Shown: positions 43,899 through 53,383, counted from the first letter of the stretch. The stretch: 64,000 bases of DNA from an uncultured Phocaeicola sp. (GCA_944321015.1 CALUJS010000007.1:27434-91433), one strand, 5' to 3'. The notes: generated by a model from the letters alone, not told the origin. Numbers and translations are program-made.

Positions 43899-43935
43899 TG
43901 TTGTAAAACATACGCCGGTGCACCTTCCGCCCGAA

Positions 43936-43967
43936 ATAGTCCACCCTATTAAGCGGATAGTCCACCC
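43936..43967. promoter_or_regulatory. Direct repeats ATAGTCCACCC 21 bp apart, putative operator of second SusC operon
   Basis: ATAGTCCACCC starts at 43936 and again at 43957, a 21-bp period as used by AraC-type DNA-binding domains. CATTAGG follows the second copy (43970), as at 40522. A -7 element TATATTTG lies at 43988-43995. Confidence 0.7.
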
Positions 43968-43987
43968 CGCATTAGGCTTTCTTATCG

Positions 43988-43995
43988 TATATTTG
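43988..43995 (+). promoter_or_regulatory. -7 element of second SusC operon
   Basis: TATATTTG, an exact TAnnTTTG match, 21 nt after the second direct repeat and 84 nt before the ATG at 44080. Confidence 0.6.
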
Positions 43996-44079
43996 CATGT
44001 TGTCAGACAGTTGAAAAGGACATAAATAAACCGAATAACATAACAGTAAAATTTAAATCAATAACTAACATCTCTGCTT

Positions 44080-47000
44080 ATGAACCAGAAAAGTCAGATT
44101 AAACGATGGGCGGCAACTCTGCTGATGAGTCTGTGCTGCCTCATGGCTTTCGCACAAGGCAAGAACGTGACGGGTCAGGTGACCGACCCCAACGGCGAAC
44201 CCTTGATTGGCGTAAGCGTGCAAGTGAAAGGCACCAAGACGGGTGCCATCACCGATTTCGACGGCAACTTCCGGTTGACCAACGTGCCCGAAGGAAGTAC
44301 GATCGTCTTTTCTTACATTGGCTACGTGACCGAAGAAGCACGTGTGGGGGGGGGTAACAAACCCCTGAATATCACCCTCCGCGAGGACGCTCAGAGCCTC
44401 GAGGAGGTGGTAGTCATCGGCTACGGCTCGGTGAAGAAGAAAGATATCACCGGCTCCGTGGCTACGGTCGATGCCGATGCTCTTGTGGCCGTGCCCGTGG
44501 CTTCGGCCGTTGAGGCTCTGCAAGGCAAGCTGGCCGGTGTGCAAATCACCACTACCGAAGGTTCGCCCGATGCCGAAATGAAAATCCGCGTGCGTGGCGG
44601 CGGCTCCATCACCCAGAGCAACGACCCGCTCTACATTGTCGACGGCTTCCCCGTGGACAACATCAGCGATATCCCGACCACCGACATCGAGGACATCACC
44701 GTGTTGAAGGATGCTTCTTCTACCGCCATTTACGGTTCGCGTGGTGCCAACGGTGTAATCATCGTCACCACCAAGAGCGGTCAGGAGGGCAAAATCAACG
44801 TCAACTACAACGCCTACATCTCCGTCAAGAAATTGGCTGACAAACTCGACGTGCTGAATGCACCGGATTATGCTAAATGGCAATATGAGTTGGCTTTATT
44901 GGGGGCAAACTCTCAAGAACCCAATCCCAGTTCATTTACCAAGTTCTTTGGCAATTGGCAGGACATCGATCTATATAATAATGTAGACACCAACGACTGG
45001 CAGGACATCGTGTTCGGCCGCACCGGCACGACCTTTAATCACAGCTTGAGCATCAACGGCGGTTCGGACAAGATGAAGTTCTCCTTCAACTACTCTCACA
45101 TGGACGACAAGGCCATCATGCAGATGTCCGACTTCGTGCGCGACAACCTCAGCCTGAAGCTGAACGTGAAGCCGACCAAGAACACCAAGCTCGACTTTTC
45201 TGTGCGCTATGCCAAACGCAAAGTGAGTGGTGGTGGTATGAACGAGCAGAACGAAGTTTCAAGTTCTGATTCTCGTTTGAAGAATGCCATTCTTTATACA
45301 CCGTTCCCCGTGGCCGGACTTTCAGATGAGAGCATGAGCGGTGGCGATACCGATCCGGATTTCAATCTTTATCATCCGTTGGAATCGATAAGCGACAATG
45401 ACCGTCGTCAACGTCGGGAAACGCTTAACTTGAATGGTAGCTTTACTTGGGAAATCTTCAAAAACTTCCAGTTTAAGACCGAGTTCGGATGGGATACTTA
45501 CGATAATGATGATAATCGTTTTTATGGTTTGTCCACATACTATGTGAAAGATAAGGTTACAGATACAGCAGACAAACAACACCCTGCTATCATCCTGACA
45601 GGAACGGAACGCAATACTTTCCGCAATACCAACACGTTGAGCTACGACTTCGAGAAATTGTTTGCAAAAGACAGTCCCCATCACTTGAATATGATGGTAG
45701 GTCAGGAGTATATTATACGAAAAGAACGCGAAATGACCAATACGATACACGGTTTCCCCTTGAGTTATGATGCAGACGATTGTTTCTCGCTGACTACCCA
45801 AGGACATGCTTATGCCGTGGAAGATTACTATTCGCCTAACGACATTCTGTTCTCTTGGTTTGGCCGTGTCAACTACGATTACGACAGCAAGTACCTCTTC
45901 TCGGCTACATTCCGTGCCGATGGTTCGTCGAAGTTTGCCGAGGGTAACCGTTGGGGATATTTCCCCTCTGCAGCCGTGGCATGGCGTGTGTCTGCCGAGC
46001 CGTTTATGGAAGGTACTCGCAATTGGCTCGATGACTTGAAACTGCGTTTCAGCTACGGTACTGCCGGTAATAACAATATTCCGAGTGGCCAAATTGTGCA
46101 ATCGTGGCAGTCTGTAAGTACAAATATTTATGTAAATGGAATAACCTCATATTGGGCTCCCTCCAAAACAATGTACAATCCCGACTTGAAGTGGGAAACT
46201 ACCATCACTCGCAACCTCGGTTTGGATTACACCCTCTTCGGAGGCCGTCTGAACGGTTCGTTGGAATACTACTGGAACTCTACGAAAGACCTGCTTATTG
46301 AGTTCCCGACGGCTGGTACAGGTTATGATACTCAATATCGCAATTTAGGTAAAACAGAAAATCGTGGTTTTGAGGCTACCGTTAACTGGGTGGCTGTGAA
46401 CAAACCCAACTTTGGTTTGAACTTCAATGCCAACATCAGCTTTAACCAGAGCGAAATAAAATCGCTTGGCATCATGAACGACTTTACGGCTGCTTCCGGC
46501 TGGAGTTCACGTATTACGGGTGATTTCCTTGTGGCAGTAGGTGGTGAAGTGGGCCAGATGTATGGTTACCGCAACGACGGACGTTATGAGGTTTCTGATT
46601 TCAAAGGCTACAATACAACTACCGGCCAATGGGAATTGCGTGACGATGTGGTTGATTCATCTCCGATAATCGGCACTTTGCGTCCGGGTTCCATGAAACT
46701 GAAAGACTTGACGGGTGAGGGTCTGGTAAACGCCGAAGATCAGGAAGTGATAGGTAATGCCAATCCTGTACACACCGGTGGTTTCGGCATGAATATGCGT
46801 GTTTACGACTTCGATCTTTCGGCTAACTTCAATTGGAGTTATGGCAACGACATCTATAACGCCAACAAGATAGAATACACTTCAACGGATGTAACAAAAT
46901 ACCGTAACATGACTACTGAGATGGCCGATGGCAAACGCTGGACCAACCTCAACCCCGACGGCACCCTCTGCAACGACCCAGCTCAGTTGGAAGCCATGAA

Positions 47001-47313
47001 TGCAAACACCACCATGTGGTCGCCCTACATGCAGAACTATGTATTCTCCGATTGGGCTGTGGAAGACGGCTCTTTCCTCCGCTTGAGCACTCTGACGTTG
47101 GGCTACTCGCTGCCCAAGTCGTTGCTCAGCAAGGTGAAGATACAGAACCTGCGTTTCTATGTGACGGGCTACAACCTCTTCTGCTGGACGAGCTATTCCG
47201 GCTACGACCCCGAAGTGTCTACCCGTCGCAAAACTAATCTGACTCCGGGCGTGGACTACTCGGCTTACCCGAAGAGCCGCTCGTTCGTCTTTGGTTTGAA
47301 TCTTAATTTCTAA
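44080..47313 (+). CDS. SusC/RagA-family TonB-dependent transporter (pectin-type locus, second pair)
   Basis: 1077 residues. Signal peptide (about 1-28, ending LMAFAQG), CarboxypepD_reg domain (VTGQVTDPNGEPLIGVSVQVKG), plug with EEVVVIGYGSVKKKDITGSVATV, and a barrel ending SFVFGLNLNF. A tract of nine G (44346-44354) lies in the CarboxypepD_reg domain (ARVGGGNKP). Codon use is GC-rich at both ends but more A/T-rich in the middle (about 45230-46350). Together with the lyases and its SusD it probably imports pectic oligosaccharides. Confidence 0.93.
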   Translation: MNQKSQIKRWAATLLMSLCCLMAFAQGKNVTGQVTDPNGEPLIGVSVQVKGTKTGAITDFDGNFRLTNVPEGSTIVFSYIGYVTEEARVGGGNKPLNITLREDAQSLEEVVVIGYGSVKKKDITGSVATVDADALVAVPVASAVEALQGKLAGVQITTTEGSPDAEMKIRVRGGGSITQSNDPLYIVDGFPVDNISDIPTTDIEDITVLKDASSTAIYGSRGANGVIIVTTKSGQEGKINVNYNAYISVKKLADKLDVLNAPDYAKWQYELALLGANSQEPNPSSFTKFFGNWQDIDLYNNVDTNDWQDIVFGRTGTTFNHSLSINGGSDKMKFSFNYSHMDDKAIMQMSDFVRDNLSLKLNVKPTKNTKLDFSVRYAKRKVSGGGMNEQNEVSSSDSRLKNAILYTPFPVAGLSDESMSGGDTDPDFNLYHPLESISDNDRRQRRETLNLNGSFTWEIFKNFQFKTEFGWDTYDNDDNRFYGLSTYYVKDKVTDTADKQHPAIILTGTERNTFRNTNTLSYDFEKLFAKDSPHHLNMMVGQEYIIRKEREMTNTIHGFPLSYDADDCFSLTTQGHAYAVEDYYSPNDILFSWFGRVNYDYDSKYLFSATFRADGSSKFAEGNRWGYFPSAAVAWRVSAEPFMEGTRNWLDDLKLRFSYGTAGNNNIPSGQIVQSWQSVSTNIYVNGITSYWAPSKTMYNPDLKWETTITRNLGLDYTLFGGRLNGSLEYYWNSTKDLLIEFPTAGTGYDTQYRNLGKTENRGFEATVNWVAVNKPNFGLNFNANISFNQSEIKSLGIMNDFTAASGWSSRITGDFLVAVGGEVGQMYGYRNDGRYEVSDFKGYNTTTGQWELRDDVVDSSPIIGTLRPGSMKLKDLTGEGLVNAEDQEVIGNANPVHTGGFGMNMRVYDFDLSANFNWSYGNDIYNANKIEYTSTDVTKYRNMTTEMADGKRWTNLNPDGTLCNDPAQLEAMNANTTMWSPYMQNYVFSDWAVEDGSFLRLSTLTLGYSLPKSLLSKVKIQNLRFYVTGYNLFCWTSYSGYDPEVSTRRKTNLTPGVDYSAYPKSRSFVFGLNLNF
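44346..44354 (+). repeat. Poly-G tract (9 G) in second pectin-type susC gene
   Basis: Nine consecutive G spanning codons 89-92 (V-G-G-G). A single-base change in length would shift the frame early in the gene. Confidence 0.9.
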
Positions 47314-47337
47314 TCTGTTAAACGAACAATTAATCTT

Positions 47338-49152
47338 ATGAGAATAAAACAATATATCTACGCATCGTTGTTTCTTGCAAGTGGAGCATTGACTTCTTGC
47401 GATGACATTCTGGATGCGCCGACGATTTCCTCTACCGACGAGTCGTTCGTATTTTCCAAATATGATCTGGCGGAAGATGCCGTGATGGGAATCCTTAATT
47501 CATTTGGAGAACAAAACTCATATCGTGGCCGTTTCTTGGTGTATTATGGAATGAACACGGATATGGAGTGGTGGGGTGCTACTGACAAGTATGATAAAAA
47601 GTCGGAATTGTGCAATTATTCTCCGACAACGACTAACGGAGAAATGAATACAAGCAATAACGCTTGGGCTAAGTTCTTTGAAGGCATTGAGCGCGCAAAT
47701 CTGGTAATTCGTGGATTGGAAACTTACGGCGACATGAACGACCCGAATTTTCGTCAACTCTTGGGCGAAGCCATTACGCTTCGGGCTGTTTATTATTGCG
47801 ACTTGTTGAAAGCATGGGGCGATGTACCATCTCGTTTTGAACCGATTACTTCTGAAACGATGTATTTGCCGCGTACGGATAAGGACTCCATTTATGTCCG
47901 TTTGGTACTGGACGATTTGAAACGTGCCGAGGACTTGGTGGCTTGGCCCAATGAAACGACAGTGACATCCACCACGGAGCGTGTGAGCAGGGCTTTTGTA
48001 AAAGGACTTCGTTCTCGTTTGGCACTCTATGCAGGAGGCTATTCGCAACGTGCCGATGGTACTATTCGTACAAGCAATGATCCGCGTTTGGCTCCGGAAG
48101 AGATGTATAAGATAGTGAAGGAGGAATGCGTCAGCGTGATTAACCAGCATTGCAATGAATTGGGCGAGTTTGAAGAAACGTTCAGGCGCCTTTGTAATGA
48201 CAATGTGGAAGCCGGACACGAGTCTATATGGGAAATCCCGTTCTCGGAAGGGCGTGGTCGTGTGTTATATAATTTTGCTGTCCCCCACGATACGAAGGAT
48301 GCCCATACGCAACAGAATCAAGGTGGAGACTTGGGTCCCACTCCGATAGCCTTCTACAAATATGATCCGCAAGACAAACGTCGTAATGTGACTTGTGTCC
48401 CTTATAAATGGAATGAAGGGATTCAAGTGCCCGGTGAAATCAGTAGCTGGTATTTTGGTAAATACCGTTATGAATGGATGGAGAATCGTATAGTGACATC
48501 TGATAATGATGATGGCGTAAACTGGCTTTATATGCGTTTGGGCGATATTTATTTGATGGCTGCTGAAGCTGTTAATGAATTGGATGGCCCGCAAGCTGCC
48601 GAGCAATATTTGAAACCAATTCTCGATCGAGCTCTGCCGGCCGAGAAAGTGACTGCTTATCTGGCTGAGGCTACTGCCAGCAAAGAGGCATTCCGTGAGG
48701 CAATCTTTGAGCAACGTGGTTTGGAACTTTGTGGAGAAATGCTTCGTAAGGCTGATCTTATCCGTTGGAATCGTTTAAGCAGCACATTGGAAGATACCAA
48801 GGCCGAGATGATGCAACTGCTCAATCGAGAAGGTAAATATGCTGATCTGCCTGATGAAATTTATTACCAGACCGTGACCGATACGCCTAAACTGGAAAGC
48901 ACTGTGTGGGATAGTGAAATCTTCCCGAATGAAACAGTTGAGATTTATGGTTTGGAACTTGGTCAGACCGATGCAGAAGGGGCTTCGTTGGGCTATGTAT
49001 CCCATGACAAATGGGCTGCAAAAGATGATTGGGAAGATAAGATTATTGGTCTTTATGTCAACAATCCCGATGATTATCAGTATTGGCCTATCTGGCAAGT
49101 CTTTATTGATAATAGTAACGGTGTGTTGGTGAACTATGCTAACTATCAATAA
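47338..49152 (+). CDS. SusD/RagB-family lipoprotein (second pair)
   Basis: 604 residues with lipoprotein signal (MRIKQYIYASLFLASGALTSC, Cys21), N-terminal SusD pattern STDESFVFSKYDLAEDAVMGILNSF and the RagB segment FREAIFEQRGLELCGEMLRKADLIRWNRL. It lies 24 bp after its SusC. Codon use is A/T-richer than in most of the window. Confidence 0.93.
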   Translation: MRIKQYIYASLFLASGALTSCDDILDAPTISSTDESFVFSKYDLAEDAVMGILNSFGEQNSYRGRFLVYYGMNTDMEWWGATDKYDKKSELCNYSPTTTNGEMNTSNNAWAKFFEGIERANLVIRGLETYGDMNDPNFRQLLGEAITLRAVYYCDLLKAWGDVPSRFEPITSETMYLPRTDKDSIYVRLVLDDLKRAEDLVAWPNETTVTSTTERVSRAFVKGLRSRLALYAGGYSQRADGTIRTSNDPRLAPEEMYKIVKEECVSVINQHCNELGEFEETFRRLCNDNVEAGHESIWEIPFSEGRGRVLYNFAVPHDTKDAHTQQNQGGDLGPTPIAFYKYDPQDKRRNVTCVPYKWNEGIQVPGEISSWYFGKYRYEWMENRIVTSDNDDGVNWLYMRLGDIYLMAAEAVNELDGPQAAEQYLKPILDRALPAEKVTAYLAEATASKEAFREAIFEQRGLELCGEMLRKADLIRWNRLSSTLEDTKAEMMQLLNREGKYADLPDEIYYQTVTDTPKLESTVWDSEIFPNETVEIYGLELGQTDAEGASLGYVSHDKWAAKDDWEDKIIGLYVNNPDDYQYWPIWQVFIDNSNGVLVNYANYQ

Positions 49153-49164
49153 AAACGAAACGTT

Positions 49165-50715
49165 ATGAAGAATAAATGGAAATATATCATAGGATGTCTG
49201 CTGCTGGGAGCTGCAGCATCTTGCTCTGACGCTCCTGATGAGTTGACGAGTGTGGATTATGATCGCTTGTTTTCGCCTACATCTCTAGATTGCCAGGTGA
49301 GAAATAGAGTAGATTGTATCGTGAAATGGAATGCTGTAGCAAATGCCACATCTTATGTGGTTGAACTTTATGAAGGCGAAACGCTTGGTGAAACACCTAT
49401 GCGTGTTGATGAGGTAACGGAACCGACGCTTACTTATGAAGGATTGTCTGGTGAGACTCACTACTTTATACGAGTGAAAGCCGTAGGTGAGGCGATCTCC
49501 GAATCGAAATGGGTGGAAGATACGTTTGAGACCGATCCTGAACAAATCTTTGTTACGCCGGTAGCCAATGCCGACCTTGAAGCTAAGCAAGTAACCCTCC
49601 GTTGGCCGGCAGGTGAAGAGGCCGACATCATTACTCTTACTCCGGGCGATATTGTATATCGAATCACTCCGGAAGACATCGTTGCCGGATGCGCCACTAT
49701 TACGGGCTTGACCCCGGAAACGGAATACACCGCCGTGATGACCCGTGGCGAAAAGACGCGTGGCACGGTGACGTTTACTACGCCGATGGATTTGGGTGGT
49801 GCAACGCTCCTCACTCCCGACATGGACTTTGTGCCTATGTTGGAAGGTGCCGAAGATGGTGCGGTATTTGCGCTTGAGGCAGGTACATACCTTATCCCTG
49901 CAGAAGAGGGTGCAGGCCAGCTGGCCATTTCTTCCAACATTACGTTGAACTGCGTCGATGCCGACAATATGCCCGTTATTAACGGTTGTATCGCAATCAA
50001 CAACGGTGCTTCGCTTACGGCCAACAACATTGTGTTCGACGGTACGGGCACCGAGAGCCATGCGTTCGACTTTGTGGAAGCAGGCAATTGCGACCATCTT
50101 TCGCTTAGCGGTTGTGTGGTTCGCAACTACAGCAAGGGCTTCTTCTATCTCAACGTGGCTACTTTGGTCAATACTATTACGGTCGACAACTGCTTGATAC
50201 ACGGTGTTGAGTGTAGCGGTAGCGACATGTTCGACTGTCGTTCAGGTGCATACAACAGCTTCACCCTTTCCAACTCGACTGTATGGAACACTTGTGCAGC
50301 TCGCGACTTCATCCGCATGGATGACCAATCGGGTGCTTTTGCGGGTGTTGCTCCGGTAATTACGGTTACGAATTGTACGCTGGATGGATGCAGCAATAAT
50401 AGTAGCCGCCGTCTGCTCTACGTGCGCTTTAAAGGCAATACCATCACGTTTACCAACAACATGGTGTCCAACATGCCAAATTGTGGTCGTGGCTTCTCCG
50501 ACAGCGGTAATACGGCTGTGCCGACCTTCTCGAACAATAACTATTGGAACACCAAGAATTTGGTTTCCGAAGGTGGCGAAGGCAAAGCGAAGTTCTTTGA
50601 TACCGAAGGTACAACCCTCGACCCAGGCTACAAGGATGCCGCCAATGGCGACTTCACGCTCTCGAATGAAGACTTGATATACGAACAAATAGGTGACCCA
50701 CGCTGGTTCAATTAA
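49165..50715 (+). CDS. Surface lipoprotein with Fn3-like domain and beta-helix (DUF4957/DUF5123 type)
   Basis: 516 residues. Lipoprotein signal with Cys20 (LLLGAAASC). A fibronectin-type-III-like domain (about 38-125, IVKWNAVANATSYVVELYEG ... YFIRVKAVGE) and a second, poorer one are followed by a parallel beta-helix from about 215 (ITLNCVDADNMPVINGCIAINNGASLTANNIVFDG). Proteins of this build follow SusC/SusD in pectin loci of Bacteroides, where they are thought to bind or cleave pectic glycan; no catalytic motif is clear here. It begins 12 bp after the SusD gene and is the last gene before a terminator. Confidence 0.85.
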   Translation: MKNKWKYIIGCLLLGAAASCSDAPDELTSVDYDRLFSPTSLDCQVRNRVDCIVKWNAVANATSYVVELYEGETLGETPMRVDEVTEPTLTYEGLSGETHYFIRVKAVGEAISESKWVEDTFETDPEQIFVTPVANADLEAKQVTLRWPAGEEADIITLTPGDIVYRITPEDIVAGCATITGLTPETEYTAVMTRGEKTRGTVTFTTPMDLGGATLLTPDMDFVPMLEGAEDGAVFALEAGTYLIPAEEGAGQLAISSNITLNCVDADNMPVINGCIAINNGASLTANNIVFDGTGTESHAFDFVEAGNCDHLSLSGCVVRNYSKGFFYLNVATLVNTITVDNCLIHGVECSGSDMFDCRSGAYNSFTLSNSTVWNTCAARDFIRMDDQSGAFAGVAPVITVTNCTLDGCSNNSSRRLLYVRFKGNTITFTNNMVSNMPNCGRGFSDSGNTAVPTFSNNNYWNTKNLVSEGGEGKAKFFDTEGTTLDPGYKDAANGDFTLSNEDLIYEQIGDPRWFN

Positions 50716-50754
50716 GGGTTAGTAGATAAGGTAGAAAGCCAATCAGGCTTTGGT

Positions 50755-50796
50755 CCCCGCCGTAGTTTCATGCTGTGGCGGGGATTTTTCGTTTTT
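50755..50796 (+). terminator. Rho-independent terminator of the pectin-type operon
   Basis: CCCCGCC (50755-50761) pairs with GGCGGGG (50777-50783), followed by ATTTTTCGTTTTT. It lies 39 nt after the last operon gene. Confidence 0.85.
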
Positions 50797-50810
50797 GTGG
50801 GGCATGTTCA

Positions 50811-51540
50811 TTTTCTTTTGTCTTGATACAAAAGAAAACGAACCAAGAGAAAAAATCAAGGCTGCATCTCTGCGGCTACTCTGACACGATTCTCCGCTAA
50901 GCGGGAAAAACTCGCTTCGCTCAAACAGTTTCCCGCTCTTTACGCTGCGAACCGCGCCTTCGCTTTACGCCTTCGAGCTGATGCCGATCTCTTTTCAGGT
51001 TTATTGTTTGGCCTTTTTTTGCGTAGATCTGTAGGGGCGGACCGGCGTGTCCGCTCGGAAAATCCCGGTTGGTGCATTAGGCTATATCGGGCCGGGTGAT
51101 GGGTGTTGCAAAACTGCCTGTCCGTGTACATCGGGCAGACACATCGTTTTGTCCCCACATCGTTTTCCGCTTTCAATGGTCATCCCTGCGCGCACGTCGT
51201 TGTAGGGGGGATGTGTCGAAATACTATTTTTTAGAAGCGGATACCACGATGACGCAGATAAATAATTAAGAATCCGCGTGTTCCGCGTCATCTGCGTCTA
51301 AAGAATTAACACAAAACCTCTTTCCGACACACCTTCGATTGCACGATGGTGGATGGATGCACGGTCTAAGCAGATGGACGGCGAAGCTGTCCAACAATTG
51401 CTAACCGCTGTGTGGCGCGGGATGCGCCACCTGCGGGAATGTGGCGGGAGAGGAAACACGACCTTGAAGAGGTCGAATCGTGGCAGGCCTTGCAGACTGT
51501 TCCGTGTGAAGAGGCCGGGGCATGGGCTTTTATTTACCTG
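50811..51540. repeat. Gene-free region made of several degenerate intergenic repeats
   Basis: Within the 1058-bp gap 50716-51773 I see: an 11-bp inverted repeat TTTTCTTTTGT/ACAAAAGAAAA (50811-50821 / 50828-50838); GCGGGAAA/TTTCCCGC (50901-50908 / 50929-50936); GTAGGGGCGGACCGG with GTGTCCGCTC (about 51031-51057) and a GGGCAGACACATCG copy (51131-51144); and GACGCAGAT/ATCTGCGTC (51251-51259 / 51290-51298) around an AT-rich loop. They look like remnants of dispersed non-coding repeats. No intact transposase is present. Confidence 0.6.
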
Positions 51541-51585
51541 ATTTACAACATAATTTATCTGTGTCCTTGTGCTAGTCCATTTGAT

Positions 51586-51669
51586 GTTTTCTATGTCGGT
51601 TATAGAAATTTCTACATCAGACATAGTTTTTCTTACATCAGACATAGAAATTTCTAGGTCTGACATAGA
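51586..51669. repeat. Four 21-bp tandem repeats upstream of AraC-type regulator gene
   Basis: Units at 51586-51606, 51607-51627, 51628-51648 and 51649-51669. On the minus strand the consensus begins TCTATGTCTGATGTAGAAA. The 3'-most unit ends about 105 bp before the regulator ATG and about 60 bp before its -7 element (TATCTTTG, about 51731-51738). The 21-bp period keeps every copy on the same DNA face. Confidence 0.88.
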
Positions 51670-51773
51670 TTTTGGCGTGGCGGATTCTCCTTGTTTGTGG
51701 TGGGAATGTTTAGTTTCTTGGAAGAAATTCCTATCTTTGTCCGACAACAACCTATTTTGATATCAACGAGATT

Positions 51774-52454
51774 ATGACCATGACGAACCCGGAAGATGCG
51801 TTGCTGCGGAAAGAACTGCAGGAGGTACGCGATGAATTGACAACCCTCAGGCAGGCCAATGCCCGATTGCAGCAGGAATGTGAGCGTTTGCGCGCCGTGG
51901 AGCAGGCTTATGTGCGTTTGCGTGAGGCTTATCTCGCCTTGCAGAAGCAGGGGCAGACCGGATGGCGGATGCCCGACGCGGGGACGGAACGGGCTGCCGA
52001 CGTGGGGGACATGCTGGCGCATGACACCGACATGCCGTGGAGCCGCAGCGATGCTTTCCTGTCGGAGGCTGTGCGTTACATACGCGATAACATCGACGAC
52101 ACGAACTTGAGCATCGAGACTTTTGCCCGCCACATGAACATCAGCCGTTCGATGCTTTATCGCCGCATCAAGGCCGCTACGGGGCTCACGCCGGTGGAGC
52201 TGGTGCATCGCATACGCATCACCCAATCCATCAAGCTGCTTCGTTCCGATTACAATTTCTCACAGATTGCTTACATGACGGGCTTCAACGACCCTAAATA
52301 TTTCACCAAGTGTTTCAAACGCTACACGGGCGTGACGCCGAGTCGTTGGCGCGAGATGAGACGTCGCAAGGGGGCCAAGGAGGGGAAGGACATCCTGTCG
52401 CATGACAGCAGTTACCGGTTTGGCAACTACTTGGTTGAGGATTTATATTGGTGA
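51774..52454 (+). CDS. AraC-family transcriptional regulator with N-terminal coiled coil
   Basis: 226 residues (ATG at 51774 or 51780). Residues 6-65 form a long charged coiled coil (LLRKELQEVRDELTTLRQANARLQQECERL); a linker follows, and an AraC-type double helix-turn-helix occupies about 98-206 (FLSEAVRYIRDNI ... SLYRRIKAATG-like SMLYRRIKAATGLTP ... IAYMTGFNDPKYFTKCFKRYTGVTP). The DNA-binding part looks like that of hybrid two-component regulators of Bacteroides, but no sensor, kinase or receiver domain is attached. It probably dimerises through the coiled coil. Candidate regulator of the adjacent pectin-type locus and of itself (inference). Confidence 0.88.
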   Translation: MTMTNPEDALLRKELQEVRDELTTLRQANARLQQECERLRAVEQAYVRLREAYLALQKQGQTGWRMPDAGTERAADVGDMLAHDTDMPWSRSDAFLSEAVRYIRDNIDDTNLSIETFARHMNISRSMLYRRIKAATGLTPVELVHRIRITQSIKLLRSDYNFSQIAYMTGFNDPKYFTKCFKRYTGVTPSRWREMRRRKGAKEGKDILSHDSSYRFGNYLVEDLYW

Positions 52455-53368
52455 GCGGCAGCTATGTTTCTCATCAGTCCCTCGTATTTGGCACGTTTCA
52501 CGGCCGAACCTTTGAACAGCGTGCGGTAGCGTTCCGGACTGAGCGCGACCCAGTCGGCCCGGCGCATGGCGAGCAGGTCGGCGCGCGGAGCCAGCCGTGT
52601 TTCGGTGGCAGGCGTGGTAAAGCGGTTCCACGGACATGCCTGTTGACAGCGGTCGCATCCGTAGATGCTGTTGCCCAGATGTTTGGCGGCCTGCGGAGGG
52701 ATGTCGCCACGGTGTTCGATGGTGAGATAGGACAGGCAGAGGCGGGCATCCAGCCGGTGGGGTGCCCGGAGCGCTCCGGTCGGGCAGGCGGTCAGGCAGC
52801 GGGTGCATGTGCCGCAGCGGCTCTGCATGGGTGAGTCGCAGGCTAGGGGGCGGTCGATGACCAGTTCGCCCAGGAAGAAGGCCGAACCGGCACGGGGGAT
52901 GATGAGCTGCGTGTTCCGGCCGATCCATCCCAGGCCGCCGCGCCAGGCCCAATAGCGTTCGAGCAGGGGAGCCGTGTCGCAGAAGGCGCGTCCCGTGCAG
53001 CCGGGCATCAGTGTTGTCACATAGTCCGCCAGCCGGGCCAGTTTCTCCTTCATCACCGTGTGGTAATCTTCTCCGTAGGCATACCAGGCCAGCTGATATT
53101 CATCCTTGGCGATGAGTCGGGACGGGTAGTAGTTGAGTGCCACCGAGATGACGCTTTGCGCGCCCTCTACCAGCAGGCGCGGGTCGAGGCGTTTCTCCAC
53201 GTTGCGCGCCATATAGTCCATGCCGGCCTGACAGCCGTCGCCCAGCCAGTCGAGGAACGCCGCGCGGTGTATGTCGTCCACGGCGTCGGCGGGCGACACG
53301 CCGCAAGCAGAAAAGCCGAGGCGCAGGGCTTCGGCTTTTATTTGTCGGGAGAGTTCTTCATTCATCAT
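52427..53368 (-). CDS. queG: Epoxyqueuosine reductase
   Basis: 313 residues. Last step of queuosine synthesis in tRNA. Two 4Fe-4S motifs are visible, CGTCTRCLTACPTGAL and CDRCQQACPWN, after a cobalamin-binding-type N-terminal region with WAYGEDYH and GWIGRNTQLI. The C-terminal HEAT-like extension of longer QueG proteins is absent, as is common in Bacteroidota. The 3' end overlaps that of the AraC-type regulator by 28 bp, tail to tail. Confidence 0.93.
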   Translation of the reverse strand: MMNEELSRQIKAEALRLGFSACGVSPADAVDDIHRAAFLDWLGDGCQAGMDYMARNVEKRLDPRLLVEGAQSVISVALNYYPSRLIAKDEYQLAWYAYGEDYHTVMKEKLARLADYVTTLMPGCTGRAFCDTAPLLERYWAWRGGLGWIGRNTQLIIPRAGSAFFLGELVIDRPLACDSPMQSRCGTCTRCLTACPTGALRAPHRLDARLCLSYLTIEHRGDIPPQAAKHLGNSIYGCDRCQQACPWNRFTTPATETRLAPRADLLAMRRADWVALSPERYRTLFKGSAVKRAKYEGLMRNIAAAHQYKSSTK

Positions 53369-53383
53369 TCTTCGTTCTTCATT

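Noticed and set aside
50811..51540. Insertion-sequence transposase remnant
   Set aside because: Short inverted repeats are present, but no frame shows transposase motifs on either strand, so only non-coding repeats are reported.
51298..51750. 150-codon minus-strand open frame encoding MSDxEIS heptapeptide repeats
   Set aside because: The heptads are a by-product of the 21-bp DNA repeats (21 is a multiple of three). The rest of the frame is unlike a protein and covers the regulator promoter.
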